The position numbers and the translations under genes are program-made. The notes below the pieces were generated by a model. The model was not told the origin of the DNA and did not search any database. It saw only the letters and a program-made list of their open reading frames with translations. Of a DNA stretch of 64,000 nt, positions 49,721 to 58,094 are shown piece after piece. Source of the stretch: Thalassolituus alkanivorans (GTDB lineage: Bacteria > Pseudomonadota > Gammaproteobacteria > Pseudomonadales > Oceanobacteraceae). The stretch is taken from positions 196,780 to 260,779 of the forward strand of contig NZ_JAJAEL010000035.1 in NCBI RefSeq assembly GCF_020447205.1, read 5' to 3'. How positions within the stretch are numbered: position 1 is the stretch's first letter; the number at the start of each line of letters is the position of its first letter.

Positions 49721-49972
49721 TCAGACGCCAATGCGCCCCAGCGTATCCACTATCTGATGCAGAATACCCGCTAAGGTCGGATGTTCCTGCTCAAAACGAA
49801 TCGCCTGCTCCTGCACCCGCTCGCCGATATCAGCCGCATCACTGTTCTCCATGGCATTGATATCACGGGCAATGCTGTGCAGTAACTCCAGACTGCTGTC
49901 GTCCAGCTGGGGATTCTGTTGCAGGGTCTCGTGCAGCTGTTGCAGTTGTTGTTTGAGATCTTGTTGAGGCAT
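49721..49972 (-). CDS. DUF4404 family protein
   Basis: An 83-residue helical protein: MPQQDLKQQLQQLHETLQQNP, then LLHSIARDIN and FEQEHPTLAGILHQIVDTLGRIGV, the DUF4404 pattern. Its function is unknown. An imperfect ANR-like site (50044-50057) lies about 80 bases upstream. Confidence 0.85.
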   Translation of the reverse strand: MPQQDLKQQLQQLHETLQQNPQLDDSSLELLHSIARDINAMENSDAADIGERVQEQAIRFEQEHPTLAGILHQIVDTLGRIGV

Positions 49973-50043
49973 AAAGCAACTTCCTTGGGTTAAAGCCTGT
50001 TCATACTGTTACTGTCAGTCTAACAACTGCAGCGCCTCAGGTG

Positions 50044-50057
50044 CTAATCCAAATCAA
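50044..50057 (-). promoter_or_regulatory. Imperfect ANR/FNR-like site
   Basis: TTGATTTGGATTAG on the minus strand matches 8 of 10 fixed positions. A TAGACT at 50022-50017 would be a -10 placing the site near -40 for the DUF4404 gene. Weaker than the other boxes in this window. Confidence 0.35.
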
Positions 50058-50067
50058 GAAAGCCTGT

Positions 50068-50598
50068 TCAGTAGAGCGCGTGAAAGCAGAATGGCATACC
50101 GCAGGCTTCAGCCATGGCCTTCATAGGTTTGCGGTTAGCGTTGTCGCCCACATACAGCAAAGATGAATGATTCAGATCCAGCCTCACAGCTTCAGGCAAA
50201 ATCAGGCGCAGCGAATGCAGGATCGCGCTGTGGCTGGTCGACACCGGCACCCAGATTTGCGCCTTACCGGACATTAACTGCAGCAATTGCAGCAAACGCG
50301 CAGCATTAGTGCCGATCTGATCACGGGGGTTCACGTAGAAAAGGTAAATCGGGAGTTGTTCCGACAGAGACTGGCGTGCAAGCAGGTGCCAGACAAGAGG
50401 CATAGCATCTTCAATCAGTTCACTGAGCTGAGGCGTATAGCCCACGATTCCCAGAGAAGCGGAATCTGCCGGCAGATTAACGATATAAACACAGGCATCT
50501 GCACGCCCGCTGAGGGTTGATGGAACCCGCTGGATTCCTGCTCCGCCCCGCTCTGGGGACAATAGCTCCAGACTTGGTGCTGCGCTGCATGCAACCAT
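50068..50598 (-). CDS. Hypothetical protein
   Basis: A 176-residue soluble protein, family not recognised. It contains CVYIVNLPADSASLGIVGYT, a helical middle and a C-terminal segment LLYVGDNANRKPMKAMAEACGMPF that resembles motif IV of HAD-family hydrolases (GDN-x-MA-x-AGM), but no HAD motif I (DxDxT) is seen. The ATG at 50598 has GGAG 5 bases upstream; a GTG two codons earlier is also possible. A 17-bp near-palindrome (50665-50681) lies in its upstream gap. Confidence 0.65.
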   Translation of the reverse strand: MVACSAAPSLELLSPERGGAGIQRVPSTLSGRADACVYIVNLPADSASLGIVGYTPQLSELIEDAMPLVWHLLARQSLSEQLPIYLFYVNPRDQIGTNAARLLQLLQLMSGKAQIWVPVSTSHSAILHSLRLILPEAVRLDLNHSSLLYVGDNANRKPMKAMAEACGMPFCFHALY

Positions 50599-50734
50599 AA
50601 CCACTCCCTGTTGTTATTATTGCCGGACTCCTCTGCCGTTAGCAGATAAACAGAAGATATCCTTTATACTTTTAAGGTATAGACAAACAACAAGGCTGGC
50701 GCTAGCACCAGACAGACATTACTGCAGGAATTCA

Positions 50735-50763
50735 CACCAGGTTCTTAAAAAATCTGGTGTTTT
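50735..50763. terminator. Possible terminator hairpin
   Basis: ACACCAG pairs with CTGGTGT around an A/T-rich loop, 20-50 bases past the DUF2788 stop (minus strand). A short TTTTGG follows only on the plus strand, so the direction is unclear. Apart from this and the palindrome at 50665, 50599-50781 is empty. Confidence 0.4.
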
Positions 50764-50781
50764 GGTCAGATGCCGGATGGC

Positions 50782-50982
50782 TCAGAGATCAAGCACTTCA
50801 ACCAGTACGGTTTTAATAATAAAACCAACCATACCCAGCCCCAGACCAATCAGCAGAATCATCATCCCGAACTTACCGGCGTTGGCGCGCTTACCCAGAT
50901 CGTAAATAATGAAAAACATAAAGCCGATCAACAGTGTGACGCCAATATTCATTGCCCAGGTTTCAAACAGCTCTGCATTCAT
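50782..50982 (-). CDS. DUF2788 family small membrane protein
   Basis: A 66-residue protein with two membrane helices (about 11-28 and 39-60). The sequence MNIGVTLLIGFMFFIIYDLGKRANAGKFG and LGLGMVGFIIKTVL matches the DUF2788 family of Pseudomonas and relatives; function unknown. Transcribed alone. Confidence 0.85.
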   Translation of the reverse strand: MNAELFETWAMNIGVTLLIGFMFFIIYDLGKRANAGKFGMMILLIGLGLGMVGFIIKTVLVEVLDL

Positions 50983-51148
50983 TCCGCGCTACCTTCCGGT
51001 GTACAGCTAAAAAGTGCGCGTATGGTACTCAGAGGCGGGCTCTGGCACCAGCCCGCAAGGCAATGCTGCGCCTGACTTGCTACCGCATCCCAGACGGTTA
51101 TCATGGGCGGGCAGATGACCTGCATAATAATAAACAAAGGTCCTGATT

Positions 51149-52165
51149 ATGTTTTCTAACGCTTCACGCCACCTGTTAGTCCTTTTTGCTGTTCTGCTGT
51201 GCAGCCTGTCTTCCGCCCATGCAGATACCGTCAAACGTACCTTCTGTGTATTCGATCCGGTCGGTGCCAAAGGGCCGATATTCGACGCCATGCGTGATTA
51301 CCAGACCAGCGCCCTGTCCTGGGGAACCGAACTGGAATTAAAGGCCTATACCAACGAAGCCGTCGTACTGGCCGATTTTAATGCCGGCCATTGCGATGCT
51401 ATGGGCGTAACCGGCACCCGCGTTCGTCCCTACAACGCCTTTACTGCCAGTATCGAAGCGCTGGGCGGCATCAGCGATTATCAGCAGTTACAGGATTTAA
51501 TCGGCATGCTCGCCAAACCTCAGGCCAGCAAATATATGCTGCAGGGTGATTATGAGGTGGCCGGTATCATGCCTGGCGGAGCGGTATATATTTACGTACG
51601 CGATAAAGCCATCAACTCAGTCGAGGCAGCAGCCGGCAAGCGCATTGCCACTCTCGATTACGACAAGGCTTCGGTAAAAGTGGTGGAACATGTAGGAGCC
51701 ACCATGGTGCCATCCAGCGTCGCCACATTTGCACCGCGTTTTAATAATGGCGATGTTGACGTTGCCTATGCACCCGCCATCGCTTATCAGCCTTTCGAAA
51801 TGTACAAAGGGCTGGGGGAAAACGGAGGTATTTATCGCTTCAGCATGGCGCAGATGAATTTCCAGCTGCTGATTCACAGCAAGCGCTTCCCACCACAATT
51901 TGCACAACAGAGCCGTGAGTTTGCCTTCCGTAATTTTGATAAAGCGATGGAACATATCCGCGTCGCGGAGGCCGGAATCCCGGAGAACTACTGGATCGAC
52001 CTGCCGCAGAAAATGATGGATGAGTACAAAGAAATGTTGCGTCAGATCCGTCTGGAACTGACCGCCGAAGAGGTTTACGACCCACGGATGATGAAGCTGA
52101 TGTTCCGTCTGCGCTGCCGTGCTAATCCTGGCCATTTTGAATGTGCTGAAAAGGCTGAAGGCTGA
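51149..52165 (+). CDS. Putative periplasmic solute-binding protein (DUF6091-like)
   Basis: A 338-residue protein with a signal peptide (about 1-25, ending SSAHA). FCVFDPVGAKGPIFDAMRDYQ, DFNAGHCDAMGVTGTRVRPY and RIATLDYDKASVKVVEHVGAT resemble the two-lobed binding fold of TRAP-type/tauT-like solute receptors, in a group annotated as putative solute-binding proteins. No permease genes are next to it, so the ligand and partner are unknown. Two Cys near each end may form disulphides. Confidence 0.78.
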   Translation: MFSNASRHLLVLFAVLLCSLSSAHADTVKRTFCVFDPVGAKGPIFDAMRDYQTSALSWGTELELKAYTNEAVVLADFNAGHCDAMGVTGTRVRPYNAFTASIEALGGISDYQQLQDLIGMLAKPQASKYMLQGDYEVAGIMPGGAVYIYVRDKAINSVEAAAGKRIATLDYDKASVKVVEHVGATMVPSSVATFAPRFNNGDVDVAYAPAIAYQPFEMYKGLGENGGIYRFSMAQMNFQLLIHSKRFPPQFAQQSREFAFRNFDKAMEHIRVAEAGIPENYWIDLPQKMMDEYKEMLRQIRLELTAEEVYDPRMMKLMFRLRCRANPGHFECAEKAEG

Positions 52166-52338
52166 TTCCAACCCCATTAACAGGGATTCGCTGCGTGCGG
52201 TGAGCATTAACAGTTACCGCACGTCCCCTTGGTCCGCCATGAAGGCATCTTCATACGCGCGGATATCCTTTACAATTCAGCCAGCCCCCTGATTCTGTAC
52301 TCTACCCGACCCGGCCACATCATGGTGATTTTCAGCCT

Positions 52339-53439
52339 ATGACAGACTTCGATTACTGCATTATCGGCGGCGGTGTTATAGGCCTTGCCTGTGCTTATGA
52401 ACTCAGCCACCACGGCTCTGTCCTGCTGCTGGAGCAAAATAACCGCTTTGGCGCAGAAACCAGCAGTCGTAACAGCGAAGTCATTCATGCCGGTCTTTAC
52501 TATGCACCAGGCTCACTGAAAGAACGTCTGTGCATCGAAGGCAAGCAGCGCCTGTATCGGTTCTGTGAAGCCTTTGATGTTCCCCACAAAGCTATCGGTA
52601 AACTGATTGTCGCCCCCGAAAGTGGTCAGGAACAGCTGACACAGCTGCTGCGCAAAGGCCGTAATCTGGGGATTCCCCTGCAGTCGCTTGATCAGCAGCA
52701 GCTGCAGGATATGGAACCTCAGGTGCGCGGTTATGCGGCACTTTACTCTCCCACGACGGGTATTATCGACAGCCACAGTTATATGGAGCGTCTTACCCAG
52801 CAGGCTGAGCAACGCGGTGCCCTGCTGCTCAAACACTCGCGGGTTGTGTCCGCCAGCGAGCGCGATAATGGCTGGCAGATTGAGGTATGCAGCATGGATG
52901 GTGTAAGCAGTATCCGCTGCGCAGCACTGGTCAATGCCGCTGGTCTGCATGCCCAGAAGATGGCCCACGCACTGGGCATTAAAGAAAGCCGGATTCCAAA
53001 GCTTTATCTCTGTCGCGGGCATTACTTCAGCTACCAGAGCAAAAACCCTTTCCGGCATCTTATCTACCCGCTGCCGGAAAAGAATCTGGCAGGACTGGGC
53101 ATTCATGCCACCCTCGACCTTGGTAATCAGCTGCGCTTCGGCCCTGATACCGAATATCTGTCAGACGACACCCCGGATTACCGGGTAGGCCCGGCGCTGG
53201 CGCCCGCGTTCGCCAGGGCCATTCAGCGCTACTTTCCCGGCCTGAAAGAACAACACCTGCAGCCAGATTACGCCGGTATCCGTCCCAAACTGCACACAAA
53301 GCATGAGACTGCAGCCGACTTCGATATCCAGCGTCCTGATAACCGTGCCCCCGCGGTTCATCTGTTTGGGATAGAAAGCCCGGGCCTGACCGCTTCTCTT
53401 GCTATTGGCACTTTTGTAACAGAAATGTTACAAAAGTAG
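52339..53439 (+). CDS. FAD-dependent oxidoreductase, LhgO (L-2-hydroxyglutarate oxidase) family
   Basis: A 366-residue DAO-fold flavoprotein. N-terminal YCIIGGGVIGLACAYEL binds FAD; SSRNSEVIHAGLYYAPGSLKERLC, SPTTGIIDSHSYMERL, NAAGLHAQ and PDYAGIRPKL follow the LhgO/L2HGDH pattern. LhgO passes electrons to the membrane quinone pool. The residue set fits, but the substrate could be another 2-hydroxyacid. The last codons form a long palindrome. Confidence 0.85.
   Translation: MTDFDYCIIGGGVIGLACAYELSHHGSVLLLEQNNRFGAETSSRNSEVIHAGLYYAPGSLKERLCIEGKQRLYRFCEAFDVPHKAIGKLIVAPESGQEQLTQLLRKGRNLGIPLQSLDQQQLQDMEPQVRGYAALYSPTTGIIDSHSYMERLTQQAEQRGALLLKHSRVVSASERDNGWQIEVCSMDGVSSIRCAALVNAAGLHAQKMAHALGIKESRIPKLYLCRGHYFSYQSKNPFRHLIYPLPEKNLAGLGIHATLDLGNQLRFGPDTEYLSDDTPDYRVGPALAPAFARAIQRYFPGLKEQHLQPDYAGIRPKLHTKHETAADFDIQRPDNRAPAVHLFGIESPGLTASLAIGTFVTEMLQK
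53410..53437. repeat. Perfect 11-bp inverted repeat at the lhgO-like 3' end
   Basis: ACTTTTGTAAC (53410-53420) and GTTACAAAAGT (53427-53437) with a 6-base loop. It encodes the last residues and runs to the stop codon. It could end transcription or be a protein-binding site. The gap that follows (53440-53715) has no gene; it holds only weak inverted repeats such as CGGATT/AATCCG. Confidence 0.6.
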
Positions 53440-53715
53440 GTTCAGGTGTTGCCAAAAACGCCCTGCACATGGCTACGGGCCGAAGCAATTCATCTAAAAA
53501 ATCATAGAGTTATACGATCTGATGCAGTTAGTACGGCGGATTGTGCATTTATGTTACAGCCAAACTACACTGTAATCCGACAAGCCGCAGATGATGAACA
53601 ATCGGCTTACGAATGCTCACCATAACTCCCTGATACGACACAAGCATGAGACAACGAACTGCTAATCTGAAGAACAGTTGTTAAGACAAACAGTTTGAAT
53701 GAACAGGGGAACCCT

Positions 53716-53967
53716 ATGAGTCAAGCGCTGCCTGTGAAACAAGCAGAGGTCAGCTACGGAGATGTCAGCACAATTTTGTCTGCCAAAGTGATGATCCCGA
53801 TAAACTGTGACCACTGCCAGCAGGACACCGACATCAGTATCGAAACGCTGAAAAGCAAACACGGTATTCTGTGCGAGCACTGCAGTAATGTCCGCACCTT
53901 CAGCACCACAGAAATGCGCCTGATGCGCATGCTGCTGGCTCAGGCCGGCTACCACTTCGCACTCTGA
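53716..53967 (+). CDS. Small zinc-ribbon protein, unknown
   Basis: An 83-residue protein. Two CxxC pairs (INCDHCQQDT and ILCEHCSNVR) 26 residues apart suggest a single zinc ribbon. The ATG at 53716 has AGGGGAA 5-6 bases upstream; a TTG seven codons earlier lacks such a site. The family is not recognised; no neighbour gives a clue. It is convergent with the TetR gene. Confidence 0.7.
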   Translation: MSQALPVKQAEVSYGDVSTILSAKVMIPINCDHCQQDTDISIETLKSKHGILCEHCSNVRTFSTTEMRLMRMLLAQAGYHFAL

Positions 53968-54004
53968 AAGCGCTTTGCCCGGCCTCAGGACAAAGCGCAG
54001 AACC

Positions 54005-54715
54005 TCAGACTGCCAGCAACCTCGGCAGCAACAGAGACAGGTGACGGCGCAGGGTGGCTGACACTTCTGCCAGATCCGGCTCTTCTTCATTTTTCAGCAA
54101 AGCGCTGTACTCCAGCGAATGGAATAAGCCCAGCAAAATTTCAGCATCAGCTTCCGGCGCATCTGAGTTGGCCACATTGCGGAAAAACTCTGCCGCTTTC
54201 TCAAACAGCGCTTTACGATGCATCTGTGCCAGCTTGCGGATACTTTCATTAACGATGGCTTCATAACGGAATGCCTGTTCGGCAATCAACATATCGCGCT
54301 GACCGATAATCTGCTCATGCATATACACCGTGAGCTGTTCCACCATAAAGTCCACCAGCGCCTTCTGGCCTTCCGGACTGCTGATATCTGTGCCTGCCAT
54401 ACTGGCCATCGGCTGATAAAACTGGTGAGTGAATTCGTTAACCACTTCCAACGCCTTCTCCGTATACAGGGTGAAGGTGTCGATAATCAGTTCCTGAATA
54501 TCCTTAAAGTAATAAGTGGTCGCCGCCAGAGGAACGCCGGCTTCTTTCGCAACAGCGCGATGACGGATCCCACGAACCCCCTCACTGATTACAATACGTA
54601 ATGCTGCTTCCAGAATAATCCGACGACGCTGCTCGCTCTTGGCCCGGCTGGCTTTTCGCCCCTGATATTGTAAGGGCTTGCTTTTATTTATTGCTGTTTC
54701 AGCAACCAATGCCAT
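54005..54715 (-). CDS. TetR/AcrR family regulator
   Basis: A 236-residue regulator. DNA-binding domain at about 25-75: RRRIILEAALRIVISEGVRGIRHRAVAKEAGVPLAATTYYFKDIQELI. The C-terminal ligand domain is all-helical. The ATG at 54715 has GGAG at 8 bases; a 52-residue upstream extension was rejected. It is divergent from the exported protein at 54918 and most likely controls it and itself through the operator-like repeat between them. Ligand unknown. Confidence 0.88.
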   Translation of the reverse strand: MALVAETAINKSKPLQYQGRKASRAKSEQRRRIILEAALRIVISEGVRGIRHRAVAKEAGVPLAATTYYFKDIQELIIDTFTLYTEKALEVVNEFTHQFYQPMASMAGTDISSPEGQKALVDFMVEQLTVYMHEQIIGQRDMLIAEQAFRYEAIVNESIRKLAQMHRKALFEKAAEFFRNVANSDAPEADAEILLGLFHSLEYSALLKNEEEPDLAEVSATLRRHLSLLLPRLLAV

Positions 54716-54828
54716 GTTCGTCTCTCCGAATGTTTCACAGATATAGCCATTATTATGCGGATTGTCCGACGAAAGAAAAATGGCAAATATAAGCACCAAG
54801 GTACCACTTGAGCATATTTCATACTTTA

Positions 54829-54851
54829 GAGTGGCAGGATTTGTCCCACTC
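54829..54851. promoter_or_regulatory. Operator-like inverted repeat between TetR gene and 54918
   Basis: GAGTGG (54829-54834) and CCACTC (54846-54851), 11 bases apart. GGTAC also occurs on both sides (54800 and 54864). This is the sort of spacing used by TetR dimers, in the 202-bp divergent gap. Confidence 0.45.
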
Positions 54852-54917
54852 AAAACTGTACTTTGGTACAAAAATTGGGTTTTATAAGCACAATAATAAT
54901 AATCTCAGGACCCAAGT

Positions 54918-55619
54918 ATGCTCAGCAGCCTCAACCTTCGGCAAACCTCTTTGCAGACCCTGACACTTCTCTCGCTACTGAGCTGCACCGCAGTCCAGGC
55001 AGATGAGCAGGCTAAACTCGCCTTTCTGCAGCAACAGTTTGATCACAGCGCCAGCCATTCCCGCCTGTGGCAGGATGGCTGGTTTGGATTATTTGCCGGT
55101 GTAACCGCCCTGAACGGCATTGCCTATACGCAAACCGACGGCGAGCACAACAAATATGACCGTGCTGTAGGCTTTACGACCAGCTTCCTCGGTGCTGCCG
55201 ATATGTTGCTTAATCCGATGCAGACCCATCGCTTTGCTGAGGATCTGAAAGCCATGCCAGAAACGGATAATACGGCCCGGCAGGTGAAGCTGGCACAGGC
55301 CGAGCAATGGCTTAACACCGCTGCCGAGCGTGAAATCTATGAACAAAGCCTGCTGAATCATTTTCTGGCCGGCCTGGTAAATGGCCTTGCGGGTCTTGCC
55401 GTTGCCTACGACGACAAACGTCCGGCTGATGGCTGGATGACCTTCGCCACTGGCATGATCGCCTCCGAAGTGAAAATTTACACCTCGCCGCAGACAATGA
55501 CGGCAGCGCGCGAACAGTACCGAAATGGCAACCTTGAGGCAGCAACGGCAAAGTCTGACGCACCTTATTGGCAGGTTGCCGCTTTCGGGCCTGTCTTGAG
55601 CGCTACTTACCACTTCTGA
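54918..55619 (+). CDS. Exported hypothetical protein
   Basis: A 233-residue protein with a signal peptide (about 1-29, ending AVQADE). The rest has two or three moderately hydrophobic helices (WFGLFAGVTALNGIAY, FTTSFLGAADMLL, HFLAGLVNGLAGLAVAY) and ends in Phe (ATYHF). It may be an inner- or outer-membrane-associated protein. No family recognised. Probably repressed by the divergent TetR protein. Confidence 0.68.
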   Translation: MLSSLNLRQTSLQTLTLLSLLSCTAVQADEQAKLAFLQQQFDHSASHSRLWQDGWFGLFAGVTALNGIAYTQTDGEHNKYDRAVGFTTSFLGAADMLLNPMQTHRFAEDLKAMPETDNTARQVKLAQAEQWLNTAAEREIYEQSLLNHFLAGLVNGLAGLAVAYDDKRPADGWMTFATGMIASEVKIYTSPQTMTAAREQYRNGNLEAATAKSDAPYWQVAAFGPVLSATYHF

Positions 55620-55641
55620 GAACCCGCTAACCGCTCCGTAA

Positions 55642-55663
55642 GTCCCGCCACTCCCGGCGGGAC
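55642..55663 (+). terminator. GC-rich hairpin after the exported protein gene
   Basis: GTCCCGCC and GGCGGGAC pair perfectly around ACTCCC, 23 bases past the stop at 55619. It is followed by TGCTGTTTGC, only weakly T-rich. Confidence 0.6.
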
Positions 55664-55737
55664 TGCTGTTTGCTCAGCGCCTCTTCAGTAGTGGCACAGC
55701 TTCTGCATTCTCCGTTTAACGCCGGAGAATATGATTT

Positions 55738-56217
55738 ATGCTTAACGCCCTTACCAGCTACCTGCAACAACAGTCGCCCCTGATTCCGGATCACAATCCG
55801 GCAGACAGCGTTGCGGGCGGACAGATCGGAGCCACCGCAGCCGTATCTGCTGCCAATACTGGCAATGCAGAAAGCACCGCCGGAGCCCACCCATATTCTC
55901 CTTCGCAACGCGCGTTAATGGTCAGTGCTGTTGCCAGCGATTTCGATGTGCGCTCCCTGCCTGCCGGAGAAGTCGGTGAATTTCAGAACCGCCTGCAACA
56001 GTACGGCCTGATCGCCGGGCGCGACCTCAACGCCTTTGCCCTGATCAATACTGCCCGGGCTGAACTGGATGACAGTGCCGAACTGGATACGGTGGCCATT
56101 CTCGATGAAGCCCGCCAGCAGTTTGGTGAGCGCGGCACGGCCTACTCTGAACGCCAGCAGATCAACCGTCTGCATACCCTGATTCAGAATCTGGCTTCCG
56201 CCCGTCTGCCGCAGTAA
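55738..56217 (+). CDS. Hypothetical protein
   Basis: A 159-residue soluble protein, family unknown. Residues 1-55 are low-complexity, rich in Ala, Gly, Ser and Thr; residues 55-155 are helical (SPSQRALMVSAVASDFDVRS, LNAFALINTARAELD). GGAG lies about 10 bases upstream of the ATG. No signal peptide. Neighbours give no functional clue. Confidence 0.65.
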   Translation: MLNALTSYLQQQSPLIPDHNPADSVAGGQIGATAAVSAANTGNAESTAGAHPYSPSQRALMVSAVASDFDVRSLPAGEVGEFQNRLQQYGLIAGRDLNAFALINTARAELDDSAELDTVAILDEARQQFGERGTAYSERQQINRLHTLIQNLASARLPQ

Positions 56218-56300
56218 TTACGCCACCTGCGGCAGACATAACATGCAGTTCTGCCCTGCCTTCCCTATAATGTCCGACTTTTTTATTTCAGGAGTCCGAC

Positions 56301-57047
56301 ATGCGCTTTCCGCTGCTCGCTGCTTTCAGCCTGCTCAGTTTCACCGCCCAGGCGATTACCAACGTTGAAGAAAAGCGTGCCGGCGACGATCAGCTGGGCT
56401 GGTCCGGCAAAGCGGAGATCGGCTTTGATGCGGAATCCGGCAACAACGAAAAACGGAAGTGGAATCTGGGCCTGAACGGCAACTGGCAGGATGATAACAA
56501 GCGCTTTTTCACCTGGGGCAACCGCAGCTACGAATCCAGAAACGGTGAACGCACCGACGATGACACCTTTATCCACAGCCGTCTGGTGCTGAACCGTCGT
56601 GACACCTGGTCTGAAGAGTTTTATGCCCAATACGAACGTGATCCCTTTGCCGCTCTGGCACACCGGGCCCTGATCGGTGCCGGAATGCGCTACCAGCATG
56701 CGTTTGATGAGCAGACCCGCCTGTATCAGGGCATTGGTTTGTTTCATGAAGAAGTACGGGAGCGGGTACTCAACGAAGATAACAGCAGCCAGCTCACACG
56801 CCTGAGCCTGTACACCCATATTCAGTGGAAACTGGCCTACAGCAAGCTGCAAAGCACGCTGTATTTTCAGCCATCGGTCGACGAGCCTTCAGACCAGCGC
56901 GCCTTATGGCAGCTGGCAGTCACTTTACCTCTGGGCACTCATACCGATCTGAAGTGGCAATGGCAGAGCCGCTGGGATACCCGTCCGCCGGAAGGTACTG
57001 AATATCACAACCACCAGACTCAGCTGAAACTGGTGGTGCGTTTCTGA
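56301..57047 (+). CDS. DUF481 outer-membrane barrel protein
   Basis: A 248-residue protein with a signal peptide (about 1-18). LGWSGKAEIGFDAESGNNEKRKWNLGL, then FYAQYERDPFAAL and MRYQHAFDEQTRLYQGIGLFHEEV match the DUF481 (YdiY-like) family of small barrels. It ends in RF, an outer-membrane assembly signal. It starts 84 bases after the previous gene and may be co-transcribed with it. Function unknown; relatives are salt-induced. Confidence 0.82.
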   Translation: MRFPLLAAFSLLSFTAQAITNVEEKRAGDDQLGWSGKAEIGFDAESGNNEKRKWNLGLNGNWQDDNKRFFTWGNRSYESRNGERTDDDTFIHSRLVLNRRDTWSEEFYAQYERDPFAALAHRALIGAGMRYQHAFDEQTRLYQGIGLFHEEVRERVLNEDNSSQLTRLSLYTHIQWKLAYSKLQSTLYFQPSVDEPSDQRALWQLAVTLPLGTHTDLKWQWQSRWDTRPPEGTEYHNHQTQLKLVVRF

Positions 57048-57077
57048 CCAACATTCAGCCTTCTGCCAGCCTTGCTG

Positions 57078-57530
57078 TCAGAGGGCTTTTTCCATCCACT
57101 CGTTCAGCCAGAACAGGGCGTCCTCATCCGGAGTAACGGTTTCGGTAGCATCGATGGTGACCCGAGGTACCGGTGCACTGCCCTGCAGTTCAAAGAAGCG
57201 CTCTTCGAATAAGGCGCCGGCCCCACAGAAAGTGGCATCGTAAGAGCTGTCACCAAGGCTGATCACCCCAAACGGCTTACCATTCTGCAGTGGGAATTGT
57301 TCTTCGAGTTCAACATAAAAAGGGGCGATAGCGGCCGGTAAATCACCACGCCCGGTAGTCGATGTGCAGATTAATACAGCATCGCACTGGCTGGCGTTTA
57401 ATGCACTGACGCTGGGCTTATCGTCTAACACAACCCGGTGACCGGCTTGCTCCAGTTGCTGCTGTACCGCTTTGGCAACAATCAGCGCCGTACCCGTTAC
57501 ACTGCCAACAGCAAGATAAATAACAGACAT
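57078..57530 (-). CDS. mioC: Flavodoxin-like protein, MioC family
   Basis: A 150-residue FMN-binding protein. YLAVGSVTGTALIVAKAV replaces the usual TGNAE-type phosphate loop with SVTGTA; CTSTTGRGDLP and GVISLGDSSYDATFCGAG follow the MioC pattern. The ATG at 57530 has GGAGG 4 bases upstream. MioC supports biotin synthase and other electron-transfer reactions. Symbol tentative. Confidence 0.8.
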   Translation of the reverse strand: MSVIYLAVGSVTGTALIVAKAVQQQLEQAGHRVVLDDKPSVSALNASQCDAVLICTSTTGRGDLPAAIAPFYVELEEQFPLQNGKPFGVISLGDSSYDATFCGAGALFEERFFELQGSAPVPRVTIDATETVTPDEDALFWLNEWMEKAL

Positions 57531-57608
57531 AAGGCCTCCGCAAAAAGCGGCGATTATACGCAATCAAGGCCGGCAGAAATACTTCAGCTGAACAGCAACC
57601 ATACGGCC

Positions 57609-57995
57609 TCAATAACCGGCCGGAACCTGCAGGCGCTGGTTTTCTTTCTCAATATCAGCCTGCAACGAACGGAAGCGGCTTTCCAGCTCGCGCCGTGTCC
57701 AGACGCTAAGCGTGCCGTGCGCCCGGCATAACTGCAGGGTTTCTTCAAACACGCTGCGGATAGATTCCGACAACTCCAGAGCAGTCATGGTCTGCAGCAA
57801 CAGCGGCAGGGCGATGCTCCATTCCATCTGCTGCTCGTTCAGGTCCTGACACACAAACCAGTCATTTAATAATTCAGTGAACAGCGGCAGGGGCTCCCGC
57901 TGAGCGCGGTTATCGCTCAGTCCCGCATCTTCCAGCGCACGGTTTACCCGGGCCAGAACCTGCAGAGGCGATGGTGCAGAGGGTTCGGCGGACAT
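57609..57995 (-). CDS. Hypothetical protein
   Basis: A 128-residue helical, acidic, soluble protein (MSAEPSAPSPLQVLARVNRAL; WFVCQDLNEQQMEW; WTRRELESRFRSLQADIE). The ATG at 57995 has GGAG 8 bases upstream and is preferred over 58010. No family recognised. It lies 79 bases upstream of mioC on the same strand. Confidence 0.62.
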   Translation of the reverse strand: MSAEPSAPSPLQVLARVNRALEDAGLSDNRAQREPLPLFTELLNDWFVCQDLNEQQMEWSIALPLLLQTMTALELSESIRSVFEETLQLCRAHGTLSVWTRRELESRFRSLQADIEKENQRLQVPAGY

Positions 57996-58031
57996 AGCCA
58001 TATCTCCCATTCATGCTTTACTTGTAATAGT

Positions 58032-58056
58032 GCCTGTTTAATGAGTGTTGACAGGC
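58032..58056. repeat. 25-bp palindromic repeat, related to the element at 27 kb
   Basis: GCCTGT at the left and ACAGGC at the right. Read on the minus strand the 25 bases agree at 21 positions with the left end of the element at 26962. It sits alone in the 99-bp divergent gap between the genes at 57995 and 58095. Confidence 0.55.
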
Positions 58057-58094
58057 CTTCATTTCATTCAGCATAGACGTACTTACACTGACCC

